Shown in pieces: positions 25,630-34,922 of a DNA stretch of 56,407 nucleotides. The stretch is from contig CAYZIB010000008.1 in NCBI GenBank assembly GCA_964478425.1, forward strand, positions 1 to 56,407, given 5' to 3'. The notes below the pieces were generated by a model. It was not told the DNA's origin. It searched no databases and worked only from the letters and a program-made list of their open reading frames with translations. The stretch comes from CAYZIB01 sp964478425. GTDB taxonomy: Bacteria > Bacillota_I > Bacilli_A > Acholeplasmatales > WRBM01. Made by a program: the position numbers and the translations under genes. Positions within the stretch are counted from its first letter, which is position 1. Each line of letters begins with the position of its first letter.

Positions 25630-26619
25630 TTGAAAAAAATATTAATTTTAATGTTTTTAATGATACCATTATTTTTTTTAGGTTGTAAAAAAAATAATAG
25701 GAAAATAGTTGTGGCTGAAGTTACACATTCTGCTTTTTATGCTCCACAATATGTAGCAATAGAAAAAGGGTATTTTAAAGAACTTGGTTTAGATGTTTCA
25801 TTGTTATTAACAAATGGTGCAGATAAAACAATGTCTGCTTTATTAAGTGGTGATGCACAAATTGGTTTAATGGGTCCTGAAGCATCTATATATGTATATA
25901 ATGGAGGGCAAGAAAATTATGCAATTAATTTTTTGCAACTTACAAAAAAAGATGGGTCATTTATTGTTTCTAGAAAAAATATTAATAATTTTACATTAGA
26001 CGATTTAAAAAATAAAGAAATTTTAGGAGGAAGAAAAGGTGGAGTTCCTGAAATGACTTTAGAATATATTTTAAAAAAACATGGATTTGATGTTGGTAGA
26101 GATGATAACACAAAAGATGTTAATGTGAGAACTGATATTCAATTTCAAGCAATGGCTGGAGCTTTTGCATCTGGAACAGGAGATTTTGTTACTTTATTTG
26201 AGCCTACTGCAAGTAAATTAGAAAAAGAAAACAATTATTATGTAGTAGCAAGTTTAGGAGAATTATCAGGAGAATTGCCTTATACATGTTATTCAAGTTT
26301 AAAAAAATATATGGAAAAAAATGAAGATATTTTATTAGATTTTACAAAAGCTATATATAAAGCACAAATTTTTGTAAAAAATAATTCTTCTTTAGAAATT
26401 GCAAAAGTAATTCATAAACATTTTTTAGATTTAACATTAGAGGAATTAAAAAATGTCATTGATAAATATAAAAAAATTGATGCTTATTCACAAACTCCTT
26501 ATTTAAAAGAAGAAGATTTTAATAAATTAATGGAAATAATGGAATTAGCTGGTGAATTAGATAAAAAAGCACCTTTTAGTAAAATTGTTAATTTGAAATT
26601 TGCAAATGAAGTTATTTAA
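25630..26619 (+). CDS. ABC transporter substrate-binding lipoprotein, NMT1/THI5-SsuA-like
   Basis: A 329-residue binding protein with a lipoprotein signal ending in FLGC (Cys19). The mature part begins with VAEVTHSAFYAPQYVAIEKGYF and has LLSGDAQIGLMGPEASIYVYN and QLTKKDGSFIVSR, characteristic of a widespread Bacillota group in the SsuA/THI5 superfamily. Substrates of this superfamily include sulfonates, nitrate and thiamine pyrimidine precursors; the residues here do not decide which, and there is no TPP riboswitch upstream. TTG start with GGGG five bases ahead. Confidence 0.82.
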   Translation: MKKILILMFLMIPLFFLGCKKNNRKIVVAEVTHSAFYAPQYVAIEKGYFKELGLDVSLLLTNGADKTMSALLSGDAQIGLMGPEASIYVYNGGQENYAINFLQLTKKDGSFIVSRKNINNFTLDDLKNKEILGGRKGGVPEMTLEYILKKHGFDVGRDDNTKDVNVRTDIQFQAMAGAFASGTGDFVTLFEPTASKLEKENNYYVVASLGELSGELPYTCYSSLKKYMEKNEDILLDFTKAIYKAQIFVKNNSSLEIAKVIHKHFLDLTLEELKNVIDKYKKIDAYSQTPYLKEEDFNKLMEIMELAGELDKKAPFSKIVNLKFANEVI

Positions 26620-26625
26620 TTTTTT

Positions 26626-26653
26626 AACTAATGATTTTCATTAGTTTTTTTTT
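26626..26653 (+). terminator. Terminator of the ABC operon
   Basis: AACTAATGA and TCATTAGTT form a perfect hairpin with a 3-base loop and a long T tail. Confidence 0.9.
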
Positions 26654-26679
26654 GCATATTTAAAAAAAAGTGTTATAAT
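26652..26679 (+). promoter_or_regulatory. Promoter of the first LTA-synthase-like gene
   Basis: TTGCAT, a 16-base spacer and TATAAT with an upstream TG (extended -10). Confidence 0.65.
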
Positions 26680-26711
26680 ATCTTATAATAGAAATGGAGT
26701 GATATTATAAA

Positions 26712-28685
26712 TTGACTAATAAAGAAAATAAAATATTATCGTGGTCTTTTTTTATTTTTATTCTTTTTAATTTATTAAATGCTATTATGATATTAACTCG
26801 TTTATTTTGTCCATATATAAGTCCTTATAAATATACAATTCCTCAATTAATTAATTCTTTTTTAGGAAATTTATCTGTATTAGGATTTTATATGGCAATA
26901 TCATTGTTTTTTAAATCAGATAAAAATAAGATTAGATATTTAAAGATTACAACAGGGATTTTGAATTTATTTATATTTGCTGCATGTACATATTTTAATT
27001 TTTACGGGATGATGTTTTCTTTAAATACAATTAATGTATTTGGAAATGGTGATACAGGTGGAACAATTGATTTTATAATAGAAGCAATACCATTATTATT
27101 TAGATCATTTTGTTTTTTAGCTTTTATTCCACTTATTGTTTATATTGTTTTATATTTTGTTAAGATTAAAAAAGTTTTAACAAAAGATATAGGAATTAGA
27201 AAACCTAAGCTTGCAATTATTATGATGATTGTTTGTTTAATAAGTTCATTAAGTGCTATGGGTGGATATGATTATAGAGTAAAATATGAAAATAATGAAG
27301 CAAACGCTATGTATGGTATTCAAATGTGTGGTGTATATAATTATTATTTTTATGAAGGATATGAATTGGTTGCATCTAATTTTACTTCAATAAATGAAGA
27401 TGAAATAATTAATAGTCTTAATGAATATAATAAATATAGTTTAATTGATAATACTTTAATTGAAAATAATGAAGATTATTCAGGAATATTAAAAAATAAA
27501 AATTTATTATTAATTCAATTAGAATCATTTAATAATATTTTATTAGGACTTGAAATATATGATGATAATCAATATAAGGAAATTACACCTAATTTAAATA
27601 AATTATTAAAAGATTCAATATATTTTAATAATTTTTATACAGTTGTAGGAATGGGAAATACATCAGATGCTGAGTTTAGTGTGATGACTGGTCTTTATCC
27701 TAATGGAGAAAAAATATCAATTTATGAATATTATAGTAATAACTACGATACTCTAGCAAAAGAATTTAATGATATGGGATATAACACATTTAGTATGCAT
27801 GCTAATAAAAAATTGTTTTATAATCGTGGAGACGTTCATCCTAATATGTATGGTTTTAAAAATCATTATAGTCAAGAAAATATTACTTCAAATAATGATA
27901 CTTTAATTCATGGGTATTTAAATGATCTTGATATGCTTAAAAATGCTATTGATAAAATATCTTTAAGTTCTGATCCAACTTTTGCATTTACAGTTACTAT
28001 AACTAATCATATTCCATATAAAATTGAAGATAATTTATTTTTAAATAGAAAAAGATTAATATCTGATAATAAATTAGAAAAAAATTATATTAATTATTTA
28101 GAACATGTAAATTATACAGATTATGCTATAGGAGAAGCTATTAAATATTTAGAAGAAAAAAATTTATTAGATGATACTGCAATTATTCTTTATGGAGATC
28201 ATTGCTCAGGTATATATATTGAACAAGCTATATTTGATAATTTAAATATTTTTAAAAATGATTTAAATAGTTTAGAATATCCAACTGATTTAGTGTCTCA
28301 AAAAATGCTTATTAGAAAATATAATAGTAATATACCATTAATAATATATCAAAAAGATTTAAAAGCTGATGTTATAGAAAATGTTAGAAGCGAAGTTGAT
28401 TTAAAAAGAACAATTGCTAATTTATATGGATTAGAAAGTAAATATAATTTTGGAATAGATGCATTATCATCTAATAAAACATTTTCATATAATCCAAGAA
28501 ATTTAGATATTTTTATAGATGGAGCAATTATTTCAGCACAGAGCGGAGAAATATATATATATGATAAAAACTATAATTATAATAAATCATTTATTAATTT
28601 ATTAACTAAAAATTTTAAAGAATTTAGATTATTAAATAATAATATTTTGAAAAGTAAAATTTTTGATTATATAGAAAATAATTAA
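26712..28685 (+). CDS. LTA synthase family sulfatase-fold protein
   Basis: A 657-residue membrane phosphotransferase. The first ~190 residues hold five helices; the rest is an extracellular alkaline-phosphatase/sulfatase domain. Catalytic landmarks are the Glu in LLLIQLESFNN, the nucleophile Thr in GMGNTSDAEFSVM and the metal motif YGDHCSG near residue 500. Family members polymerise glycerol phosphate (lipoteichoic acid) or add phosphoglycerol to glycans. The start is a TTG after GGAGTGAT with slightly long spacing. Whether it makes LTA cannot be told; a second, diverged family member lies near 36-38 kb. Confidence 0.82.
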   Translation: MTNKENKILSWSFFIFILFNLLNAIMILTRLFCPYISPYKYTIPQLINSFLGNLSVLGFYMAISLFFKSDKNKIRYLKITTGILNLFIFAACTYFNFYGMMFSLNTINVFGNGDTGGTIDFIIEAIPLLFRSFCFLAFIPLIVYIVLYFVKIKKVLTKDIGIRKPKLAIIMMIVCLISSLSAMGGYDYRVKYENNEANAMYGIQMCGVYNYYFYEGYELVASNFTSINEDEIINSLNEYNKYSLIDNTLIENNEDYSGILKNKNLLLIQLESFNNILLGLEIYDDNQYKEITPNLNKLLKDSIYFNNFYTVVGMGNTSDAEFSVMTGLYPNGEKISIYEYYSNNYDTLAKEFNDMGYNTFSMHANKKLFYNRGDVHPNMYGFKNHYSQENITSNNDTLIHGYLNDLDMLKNAIDKISLSSDPTFAFTVTITNHIPYKIEDNLFLNRKRLISDNKLEKNYINYLEHVNYTDYAIGEAIKYLEEKNLLDDTAIILYGDHCSGIYIEQAIFDNLNIFKNDLNSLEYPTDLVSQKMLIRKYNSNIPLIIYQKDLKADVIENVRSEVDLKRTIANLYGLESKYNFGIDALSSNKTFSYNPRNLDIFIDGAIISAQSGEIYIYDKNYNYNKSFINLLTKNFKEFRLLNNNILKSKIFDYIENN

Positions 28686-28692
28686 ATAAAAA

Positions 28693-28736
28693 AAAGAACT
28701 CTTTAGTTATAATAGAAAAACTTAAGAGTTCTTTTT
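28693..28736. terminator. Bidirectional terminator
   Basis: AAAGAACTCTT and AAGAGTTCTTT pair around a 20-base loop; T runs are present on both strands. Confidence 0.8.
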
Positions 28737-28744
28737 AATTTAAA

Positions 28745-29452
28745 TTATTTGTTGTTGTTATTTTCATCGATTGAGATTGTTAATTTTTCAATTTTATTAT
28801 TTTTATTTTTTAAATCAAAATATCCGACAACACTCATTACTAAAGCTCCAATCATATTCATCATAAAATCTTGCATTGTATCAACAAGTGCCATTTGGCC
28901 AACAAAATCTACTTGATTTATATCATCAAAATATCTTTGCATATTACTTCCTGAAATAGTATCAGCTAAAAATTCAAAAATTTCCCATAATACACCAATT
29001 GAAATTGAAAAACAGAATACAAATGTTGCAATAAATAATGGGGTTAAATTTAGTTTTGTATAATTTTTTTTGTTTAAAACATTGATTAAACTAAATCCAA
29101 ATAATGTTATTAATCCTCCGCTTAATCCATGAACAATTGCGTCCCACCAATAGGTTTTTTCATACATTCCACCTATTTCACCGATTAAAATAGCAAGTGT
29201 AAAAACAAAAATATAAACAAGTTCCATAATATCAGGAATTTCAATTTTCCATTTTTTTTCAATTATTGATGGTACAAATGATACAATCAATAATAATATT
29301 GCTTGCCATGTGATAAATAAAAATTGACTATCTATTTGATCATCATGATTAAATATAACTTTACCGATACTATAAGCAATAATGCAAGCTAATAATACTC
29401 TTAAACTTATAAATGTTATTATTTTTGTTTTTGTAATTTTTTTATTATTCAT
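28745..29452 (-). CDS. Multi-helix membrane protein, DUF2238/YjdF-like
   Basis: A 235-residue protein with six or seven helices. Polar residues inside the membrane region match the DUF2238 pattern: WWDAIVHGLSGG (Asp, His), GVLWEIFEFLAD (two Glu) and VDTMQDFMMNMIGAL (Asp). Such conserved acidic and His residues suggest a metal-dependent or transport activity, but function is unknown. The C-terminus is Asn-rich. The longer GTG start overlaps the GGTGAT ribosome site, so this ATG is preferred. Confidence 0.6.
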   Translation of the reverse strand: MNNKKITKTKIITFISLRVLLACIIAYSIGKVIFNHDDQIDSQFLFITWQAILLLIVSFVPSIIEKKWKIEIPDIMELVYIFVFTLAILIGEIGGMYEKTYWWDAIVHGLSGGLITLFGFSLINVLNKKNYTKLNLTPLFIATFVFCFSISIGVLWEIFEFLADTISGSNMQRYFDDINQVDFVGQMALVDTMQDFMMNMIGALVMSVVGYFDLKNKNNKIEKLTISIDENNNNK

Positions 29453-29562
29453 ACTAATCACCTATTTTTATTTTATTATAAAAAAAAATATTTACAACAT
29501 TTTTAAACGCTAAAATTGTTTTTTTTTATATTATTTTGTGCTAAAATAGTTTTGGTGATAAA

Positions 29563-30801
29563 ATGGATGATTTATATTTTAGAACAAAATATGATTATTA
29601 TTCAAAAAAAGAAATTATTGATATAATAAATGATTTACTTATAAAAAATAAAATTATTTCTTTTGATGAAATAGTAGTTTATTTAAAAAAACAATATAAT
29701 GTTAAATTTATAAATAAAAAAATACTTTTAGATTTAGTTAAAAATAATTTTTTATATGAAAAAAAGATGGTTCAAAAATTACCAGAAAGTATTTTTGATA
29801 CAGAAATAGATCATATGAAAGAAATGTTTAGAGATATTTTAATATATAGATTTGATGAAGATATTAATATAATTTTAAATTCATTTAAAGAAAATGAATT
29901 AAAAAAAGGATTTAACGATAATTTAGAATTTGAAAAATTATATCCAATATTTAAAAATAAATATACTTCATTAAAAGCATATAGAAATTATATTCCATAT
30001 TTAGATTATAAACAAATAAATAATCAGGATTTTAATTTAAAGTATTTTGTTTCTTCTGACTTCTATAATTTTTTAATAACTAAAAATTGTTTTACTATGA
30101 AAGATTTATTACTTAATTTAGAAGATTTAAGTTTTTATATTTATTATGATGAAATAAATGAATTGATAAATTTATTTCATATAGATTTTATGGATTATAT
30201 TAAAAAATTTGATTTGTTATTTACTGAACAACAAAATTATGTATTATTAAATAAATATAAATCAACTAAAACAAAATTGATTGCGGATAGTTTAAATATT
30301 TCTGAATCAAGAATAATTAAAATTTTAAAAAATGTTAAAGAAAAATATGAAATATTTCAAATTAAAAACCATAATTTATTTTTAAAAATTATTAAAACTT
30401 TGGTTTCTGATCCTTTAAAAACTAGTTTATCTGAATTAAAAAATTATTTAAAAAATCCTGAAATATTTGTTTATTTAAATAATTTTGAAGAAATCAAGGA
30501 AATTGATTTAATTAATTTAGATAAGAAAAATAAACTATATAAATTTAATTTACCAAAAATATTTAAAATTGAAGATGTAACTTATAATATTAATTCAGAA
30601 TTATTTATTAAAATAATTTCAATTGATTACAATAAAATAGGGGATATCTATGTTAAAAAAAGTATTACAAATTTAGAAAAAATAAAATATGCAGATGATT
30701 CTATAGATATTATTAGTAATTATCAAAAAATATTTAATGAAGAAATAAATAAAAAAAGTTTACAATATTATAATAAAGTAAAAAACACAGGTGCAATATG
30801 A
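29563..30801 (+). CDS. Uncharacterised protein with sigma-70 region 4-like HTH
   Basis: I do not recognise the full 412-residue protein. Residues ~217-265 (LLFTEQQNYVLLNKY..LIADSLNISESRIIKILKN) follow the sigma-70 region 4 pattern: a 'LTxRQ' helix, a turn, and a helix-turn-helix. Just before, residues ~165-210 (FLITKNCFTMKDLLLNLEDL) recall the helix-hairpin-helix of the RNA polymerase alpha C-terminal domain. The flanks are helical and Lys/Asn-rich with no membrane segment. The start follows GGTGAT. Its ATGA overlap with a 2'-O-methyltransferase gene implies a shared mRNA. It may be a DNA-binding regulator or sigma-like factor; core sigma region 2 is not visible. Confidence 0.55.
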   Translation: MDDLYFRTKYDYYSKKEIIDIINDLLIKNKIISFDEIVVYLKKQYNVKFINKKILLDLVKNNFLYEKKMVQKLPESIFDTEIDHMKEMFRDILIYRFDEDINIILNSFKENELKKGFNDNLEFEKLYPIFKNKYTSLKAYRNYIPYLDYKQINNQDFNLKYFVSSDFYNFLITKNCFTMKDLLLNLEDLSFYIYYDEINELINLFHIDFMDYIKKFDLLFTEQQNYVLLNKYKSTKTKLIADSLNISESRIIKILKNVKEKYEIFQIKNHNLFLKIIKTLVSDPLKTSLSELKNYLKNPEIFVYLNNFEEIKEIDLINLDKKNKLYKFNLPKIFKIEDVTYNINSELFIKIISIDYNKIGDIYVKKSITNLEKIKYADDSIDIISNYQKIFNEEINKKSLQYYNKVKNTGAI

Positions 30802-31559
30802 AAGAAATAGTTAAATATATTAAAGACGTAAAAAAAGGACTATATAAAGAAAAAATTTTTGTTGCCGATTTGTTTATATTTAGTATATTAAAAAAATATA
30901 ATATTCGTTTAGAATATTTATTATATTCATCAACATTTAATTATAGTGATGAAGCAATAAAAATTTTAAATGAAATAAAAAAATATGCAGACAATATTTT
31001 AGATGTAAATATTAAAATAATTGAAAATTTAAAAGATAAAAAAAATCAAATAGAATTTGTTGGAGTAATTAATTATAAAAAAAGTGATTTTGATAACTTA
31101 AATAGTGATGTTGTGTTAGTGTTAGATGGAATAGAAATTCCTGGTAATTTAGGGACAATTTTTAGAACATGTGATGCTACTAATATATCTGATGTTATAT
31201 TAGTTAATAGCGTTACACACATTGAAAATCCATTAGTTTTACAATCTAGCAGAGGAATGCTTTTAAAAAACAAAATAGTAGAAAGCAATTTTGATAATAC
31301 AATTAAATTTTTAAAAGAAAATAATTATAATATTTATTTAGGTGAACCAATAAATGGATTAGAATATAATAAATATGATTATAATGGTAAAGTTGCAATT
31401 GTTATGGGTAGCGAAAGATTTGGAATTGATAAAAGATGGTATGAATATGAACATTATGATTGTTTTATACCAATGAAAGGTGAAATTGAATCGCTTAATG
31501 TTGCAATAGCAACCTCAATTATGCTTTATGAAATATCTTTTAAAAAGAATATTAATTGA
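30798..31559 (+). CDS. TrmH/SpoU family RNA 2'-O-methyltransferase
   Basis: A 253-residue knotted SAM-dependent methyltransferase. The three SpoU motifs are present: GNLGTIFRTCDA (motif 1, Asn and catalytic Arg), VMGSERFGI (motif 2) and PMKGEIESLNVAIATSIMLYE (motif 3). The N-terminal ~95 residues form a substrate-recognition domain. It would methylate a ribose in 23S rRNA or tRNA; the target is not identifiable. It overlaps the upstream gene by four bases. Confidence 0.87.
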   Translation: MKEIVKYIKDVKKGLYKEKIFVADLFIFSILKKYNIRLEYLLYSSTFNYSDEAIKILNEIKKYADNILDVNIKIIENLKDKKNQIEFVGVINYKKSDFDNLNSDVVLVLDGIEIPGNLGTIFRTCDATNISDVILVNSVTHIENPLVLQSSRGMLLKNKIVESNFDNTIKFLKENNYNIYLGEPINGLEYNKYDYNGKVAIVMGSERFGIDKRWYEYEHYDCFIPMKGEIESLNVAIATSIMLYEISFKKNIN

Positions 31560-31582
31560 ATAAGATAAATGGAGTTGAAAAG

Positions 31583-33112
31583 ATGTTTATAAAAAAAATG
31601 TTTAGAGTTTTAAAAATAATTTTAAATTTTATAATTTCATTAATTTTAATTTTATTACAAATCTTACTTTATAGATTTTTATTTTTTGATTTAGGACATT
31701 TGCCACATATGTCACTTATTTCAAGTATAGTATCTGCTTTTTTAGCTATTTATATTATTCAAACAGATGTTAATCCAAGTTATAAAAATAGTTGGATATT
31801 GATTGTTTTAATTTTTCCTTTTGCTGGATCAATGTTTTACTTGCTTTTTGGAAGAGGAAATACATTACCTACAAGAAAACATAATAAAATATCAGGTTAC
31901 ATAAGAGAAAATATTGATGGTGATCAAATTGATTTTAATAGTTTAAAAAAATTAGATAATGCAAGTTATAAAAATGTTAAAATTCTAAAAAATAATACTA
32001 ATTTTCCAATTTATGAAAATACAAAATCAGAATATTTTAAAGATGGAGATTTGTTTTTTAAATCAATGATTAACGATTTGGAAAATGCTAATGAATTCAT
32101 TTTTATGGAATATTTTATAATTGGAAAAGGTATAATGTGGAATAAAATAAAAGAAATTTTAATAAAAAAAGCAAGTGTTGGAGTAGAGGTAAAAATTATT
32201 TATGATGCTATTGGTTCTACAGGAGTTTTAGATAGTAAAGAAGTAAAATATTTAAATGAATTTGATAATATAGAAATGGTTCCATATAGTCCAATGGGAG
32301 TTAAATTAAATTTATCAGCAAATTATAGAGATCATAGAAAAATTTTAGTTATAGATGGTATTATTTCTTATACTGGTGGAATTAATATTGCTGATGAATA
32401 TATTCATCTAAAAGATAGATTCGGTTTTTTTAGAGATAATGGTATGAAATTAACAGGTAAAGCAACATATAGTTATACATTATTATTTGTTCAAAACTGG
32501 TATATGAGTACTAAAAAAAAGTTGGATATAAAAAAATATAAAAAAGAAGTTTATGAAAAATCAGATGGATATATATTACCATTTGGTGACGGACCTTTAT
32601 ATAAAAGTAATCCGTCATATAATTTAGTAAAATCCATATTTGAAAATGCAAGTGATTATGTTTATTTATCAACGCCATATTTTATTATTGATCATGAATT
32701 TATAGATTCTATTTGTAGAGCTATTAAAAGTGGTATTGATGTAAGATTACTTGTTCCTCATGTTCCGGATAAAAAATTGATTTTTATTTTAACTAGATCT
32801 CACTACGCTAAAATATTAAAAGCAGGTGGTAGAATATATGAATATACTCCTGGATTTAATCATGCAAAAAATATAATATCAGATGATAAATGTGGATTTA
32901 TAGGAACAGTAAATATGGATTATAGAAGTTTATTTTTACATTTTGAATGTGGAAACTTTCTTGTAGGGACATCTTCTTTATTAAAAATGAAAAGTGATTT
33001 CCTTGACGCATGTAATATGTCAGAAGAAATCACTTATGAAAAATGGAAGAAAAGGCCATTGTATATTAAAATAGTTGCATTTTTTATTAATATTTTCGGA
33101 CCTTTATTATAG
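31583..33112 (+). CDS. cls: Cardiolipin synthase (phospholipase D family)
   Basis: A 509-residue membrane enzyme that joins two phosphatidylglycerol molecules to give cardiolipin. Two N-terminal helices (about residues 10-35 and 50-80) are followed by two PLD domains with HKD motifs: DHRKILVIDG with GGIN after it, and HAKNIISDD with GTVNMDYRS. The length matches bacterial ClsA (~480-510). GGAG lies nine bases before this ATG; an earlier TTG is less likely. The gene ends exactly where the opposing M50 protease gene ends. Confidence 0.92.
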   Translation: MFIKKMFRVLKIILNFIISLILILLQILLYRFLFFDLGHLPHMSLISSIVSAFLAIYIIQTDVNPSYKNSWILIVLIFPFAGSMFYLLFGRGNTLPTRKHNKISGYIRENIDGDQIDFNSLKKLDNASYKNVKILKNNTNFPIYENTKSEYFKDGDLFFKSMINDLENANEFIFMEYFIIGKGIMWNKIKEILIKKASVGVEVKIIYDAIGSTGVLDSKEVKYLNEFDNIEMVPYSPMGVKLNLSANYRDHRKILVIDGIISYTGGINIADEYIHLKDRFGFFRDNGMKLTGKATYSYTLLFVQNWYMSTKKKLDIKKYKKEVYEKSDGYILPFGDGPLYKSNPSYNLVKSIFENASDYVYLSTPYFIIDHEFIDSICRAIKSGIDVRLLVPHVPDKKLIFILTRSHYAKILKAGGRIYEYTPGFNHAKNIISDDKCGFIGTVNMDYRSLFLHFECGNFLVGTSSLLKMKSDFLDACNMSEEITYEKWKKRPLYIKIVAFFINIFGPLL

Positions 33113-33727
33113 TTAAATAAATAAATTAAATGTAAAGTCAATAATAATATCTAATAATTTGGCAAATAAATCATTACCAAATAATAAAATAATAAATATT
33201 ATTAAAATACTATATTTTTCTAATGACATGAAATTGTAATAAGTTTCATCATCTAAAAATGAACCAAGTATTTTAGAACCATCTAATGGAGGAATGGGAA
33301 TCAAATTAAAAATTCCTAATCCTAAATTGACATAAGCCAAATTCATAAAAAACATTAATAAAATTGGATTTGTAAGAAAACTAATATCAAATTTATAACC
33401 AATTGAAATAATTAAGACTGATAAAAAAGCTAATATAAAGTTTGCTAAAGGACCTGCTAAGGCAACTAGTAAAGTCATTAATTTTGGATGTTTATAATAA
33501 TTTGGGTTGATCATAACTGGTTTTGCCCAACCAAAATGGAAGAAGATTAAGCATAAAGTTCCAACTAAATCTAAATGATATTTGGGATTTAAACTTAATC
33601 TTTTATTTTCTTTTGGTGTTGGATCACCAAATAAATAAGATGTTAATCCATGAGATAATTCATGAAAAATAATTGCAATTAATACAGCAGGAACAGTAAT
33701 TAATAATTCTATTAAATAATTTGACAT
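33113..33727 (-). CDS. Site-2 protease family (M50) membrane metalloprotease, short form
   Basis: A 204-residue intramembrane zinc protease homologue. The active site is IIFHELSHG (HExxH) in the first helix, and NLIPIPPLDGSKIL carries the third ligand Asp in a later helix. There is no PDZ or CBS domain, so it resembles the minimal YwhC-type proteins rather than RseP. The ATG follows GAGGTG. Client proteins are unknown. It lies tail to tail with cls with no bases between. Confidence 0.85.
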   Translation of the reverse strand: MSNYLIELLITVPAVLIAIIFHELSHGLTSYLFGDPTPKENKRLSLNPKYHLDLVGTLCLIFFHFGWAKPVMINPNYYKHPKLMTLLVALAGPLANFILAFLSVLIISIGYKFDISFLTNPILLMFFMNLAYVNLGLGIFNLIPIPPLDGSKILGSFLDDETYYNFMSLEKYSILIIFIILLFGNDLFAKLLDIIIDFTFNLFI

Positions 33728-33754
33728 TTTTTTCACCTCAAAAATTTTATAATA

Positions 33755-33763
33755 ATTATATCA
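33755..33763 (-). promoter_or_regulatory. Extended -10 promoter of the M50 protease gene
   Basis: The - strand reads TGATATAAT 28 bases upstream of the start codon. Confidence 0.55.
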
Positions 33764-33820
33764 TAATACTGAAAAAAATAAAAATAAAATTGTTATATAT
33801 TTGAAGATGGAGTGATAAAA

Positions 33821-34837
33821 ATGAAAAAAATTTGTTTGTTATTAATTTTATTATTCACAATTTCTTTTACAGGATGTAGTAATAAACAAAATAAAGTTAT
33901 TATAAATGTTGTTGATTCGAATAGTGATATTACATTTAAATATGATAATCCAATAGTTTATGTAGCAGAAAATGCAGCTGAATGTGTTGTTGAAATACAA
34001 ACAAAAACAAATATTACATCTGGTTTTGTACCATATTTTTCAGAAGGTGCAGGATCAGGTGTTATTATAAGTAGTAATGGATATATTGTAACTAATAATC
34101 ATGTTGTTGAAGGAACAAATTTAATTAAAGTTAGATTAAAAAATGGTAATGAATATGAAGCAGAAATTGTTGGGTTGGATGAATTAACTGATTTAGCAGT
34201 TATTAAAATAGAAGAAGAAAATTTAAAACCAGCAACAATTGGTAAATCTTCTAATTTATTAGTTGGAGAAATAGCGGTTGCTATTGGAAATCCACTTGGA
34301 CAATTAGGAGGTACAGTTACTTCAGGTATTATTAGTGCATTAGATAGAAATGTTGTTATAGATGATGAAATAATGACTCTTTTACAAACAAATGCCCAAG
34401 TATCTCCTGGAAATAGTGGTGGAGGATTATTTAATGAAAGAGCAGAATTAATAGGAATTGTAAATGCTAAATCAAGCGAAAATAATGTTGAAGGAATTGG
34501 ATTTGCTATTCCAATTGATATTGCACTTCCAGTTATTACTGATTTAATAGAACAAGGATATGTAAGTGGAAGAGCAAATTTTGGAGTAGAACTTGAAACA
34601 ATTAATAATAATATTTATGTATATAGTGTAGAAGAAAATAAAGATGGTTATAATGCTGGATTAAGAAGAGGAGATATTATAACTAAAATTGATGATAAAT
34701 TAGTATCATCAAGTTATGAGGTAAAACAAATTATTAGAAATAAAAAAATAGGTGAAACTATTAATATTACAGTTATAAGAAATTATAACGAAGAAATAAT
34801 TTTAACATTAAAAATTACTGAATATAAAAATAAATGA
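33821..34837 (+). CDS. HtrA/DegP-type serine protease, lipoprotein
   Basis: A 338-residue S1C protease acting outside the membrane on damaged proteins. The signal peptide ends in a lipobox, FTGC (Cys19), unlike the membrane-spanning anchor of most Bacilli HtrA. The triad is visible as His in TNNHVVEG, Asp in LTDLAVIKI and Ser in SPGNSGGGL, followed by one PDZ domain from about residue 240 (YSVEENKDGYNAGLRRGDII). GGAGTGAT gives the start. It has its own terminator. Confidence 0.9.
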   Translation: MKKICLLLILLFTISFTGCSNKQNKVIINVVDSNSDITFKYDNPIVYVAENAAECVVEIQTKTNITSGFVPYFSEGAGSGVIISSNGYIVTNNHVVEGTNLIKVRLKNGNEYEAEIVGLDELTDLAVIKIEEENLKPATIGKSSNLLVGEIAVAIGNPLGQLGGTVTSGIISALDRNVVIDDEIMTLLQTNAQVSPGNSGGGLFNERAELIGIVNAKSSENNVEGIGFAIPIDIALPVITDLIEQGYVSGRANFGVELETINNNIYVYSVEENKDGYNAGLRRGDIITKIDDKLVSSSYEVKQIIRNKKIGETINITVIRNYNEEIILTLKITEYKNK

Positions 34838-34865
34838 TTGTGTAATTAAATACACAATTTTTTTA
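34837..34865 (+). terminator. Terminator of htrA
   Basis: ATTGTGTA and TACACAAT pair with a 6-base loop, followed by a T run. Confidence 0.85.
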
Positions 34866-34898
34866 ATTAAAAATATATGTATTTTAAAAAAAATATAG

Positions 34899-34904
34899 TA
34901 TAAT
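34899..34904 (+). promoter_or_regulatory. -10 element of the thioesterase gene
   Basis: A perfect TATAAT lies 18 bases before the start codon; no convincing -35 is seen. Confidence 0.4.
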
Positions 34905-34922
34905 AAAAAACGAGGTAATAAA

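Noticed and set aside
29501..29516. cre-like TTTTAGCGTTTAAA (on the - strand) between the DUF2238-like and sigma-like genes.
   Set aside because: Only 11 of 14 positions match and the neighbours have no link to carbon metabolism; likely chance in AT-rich DNA.
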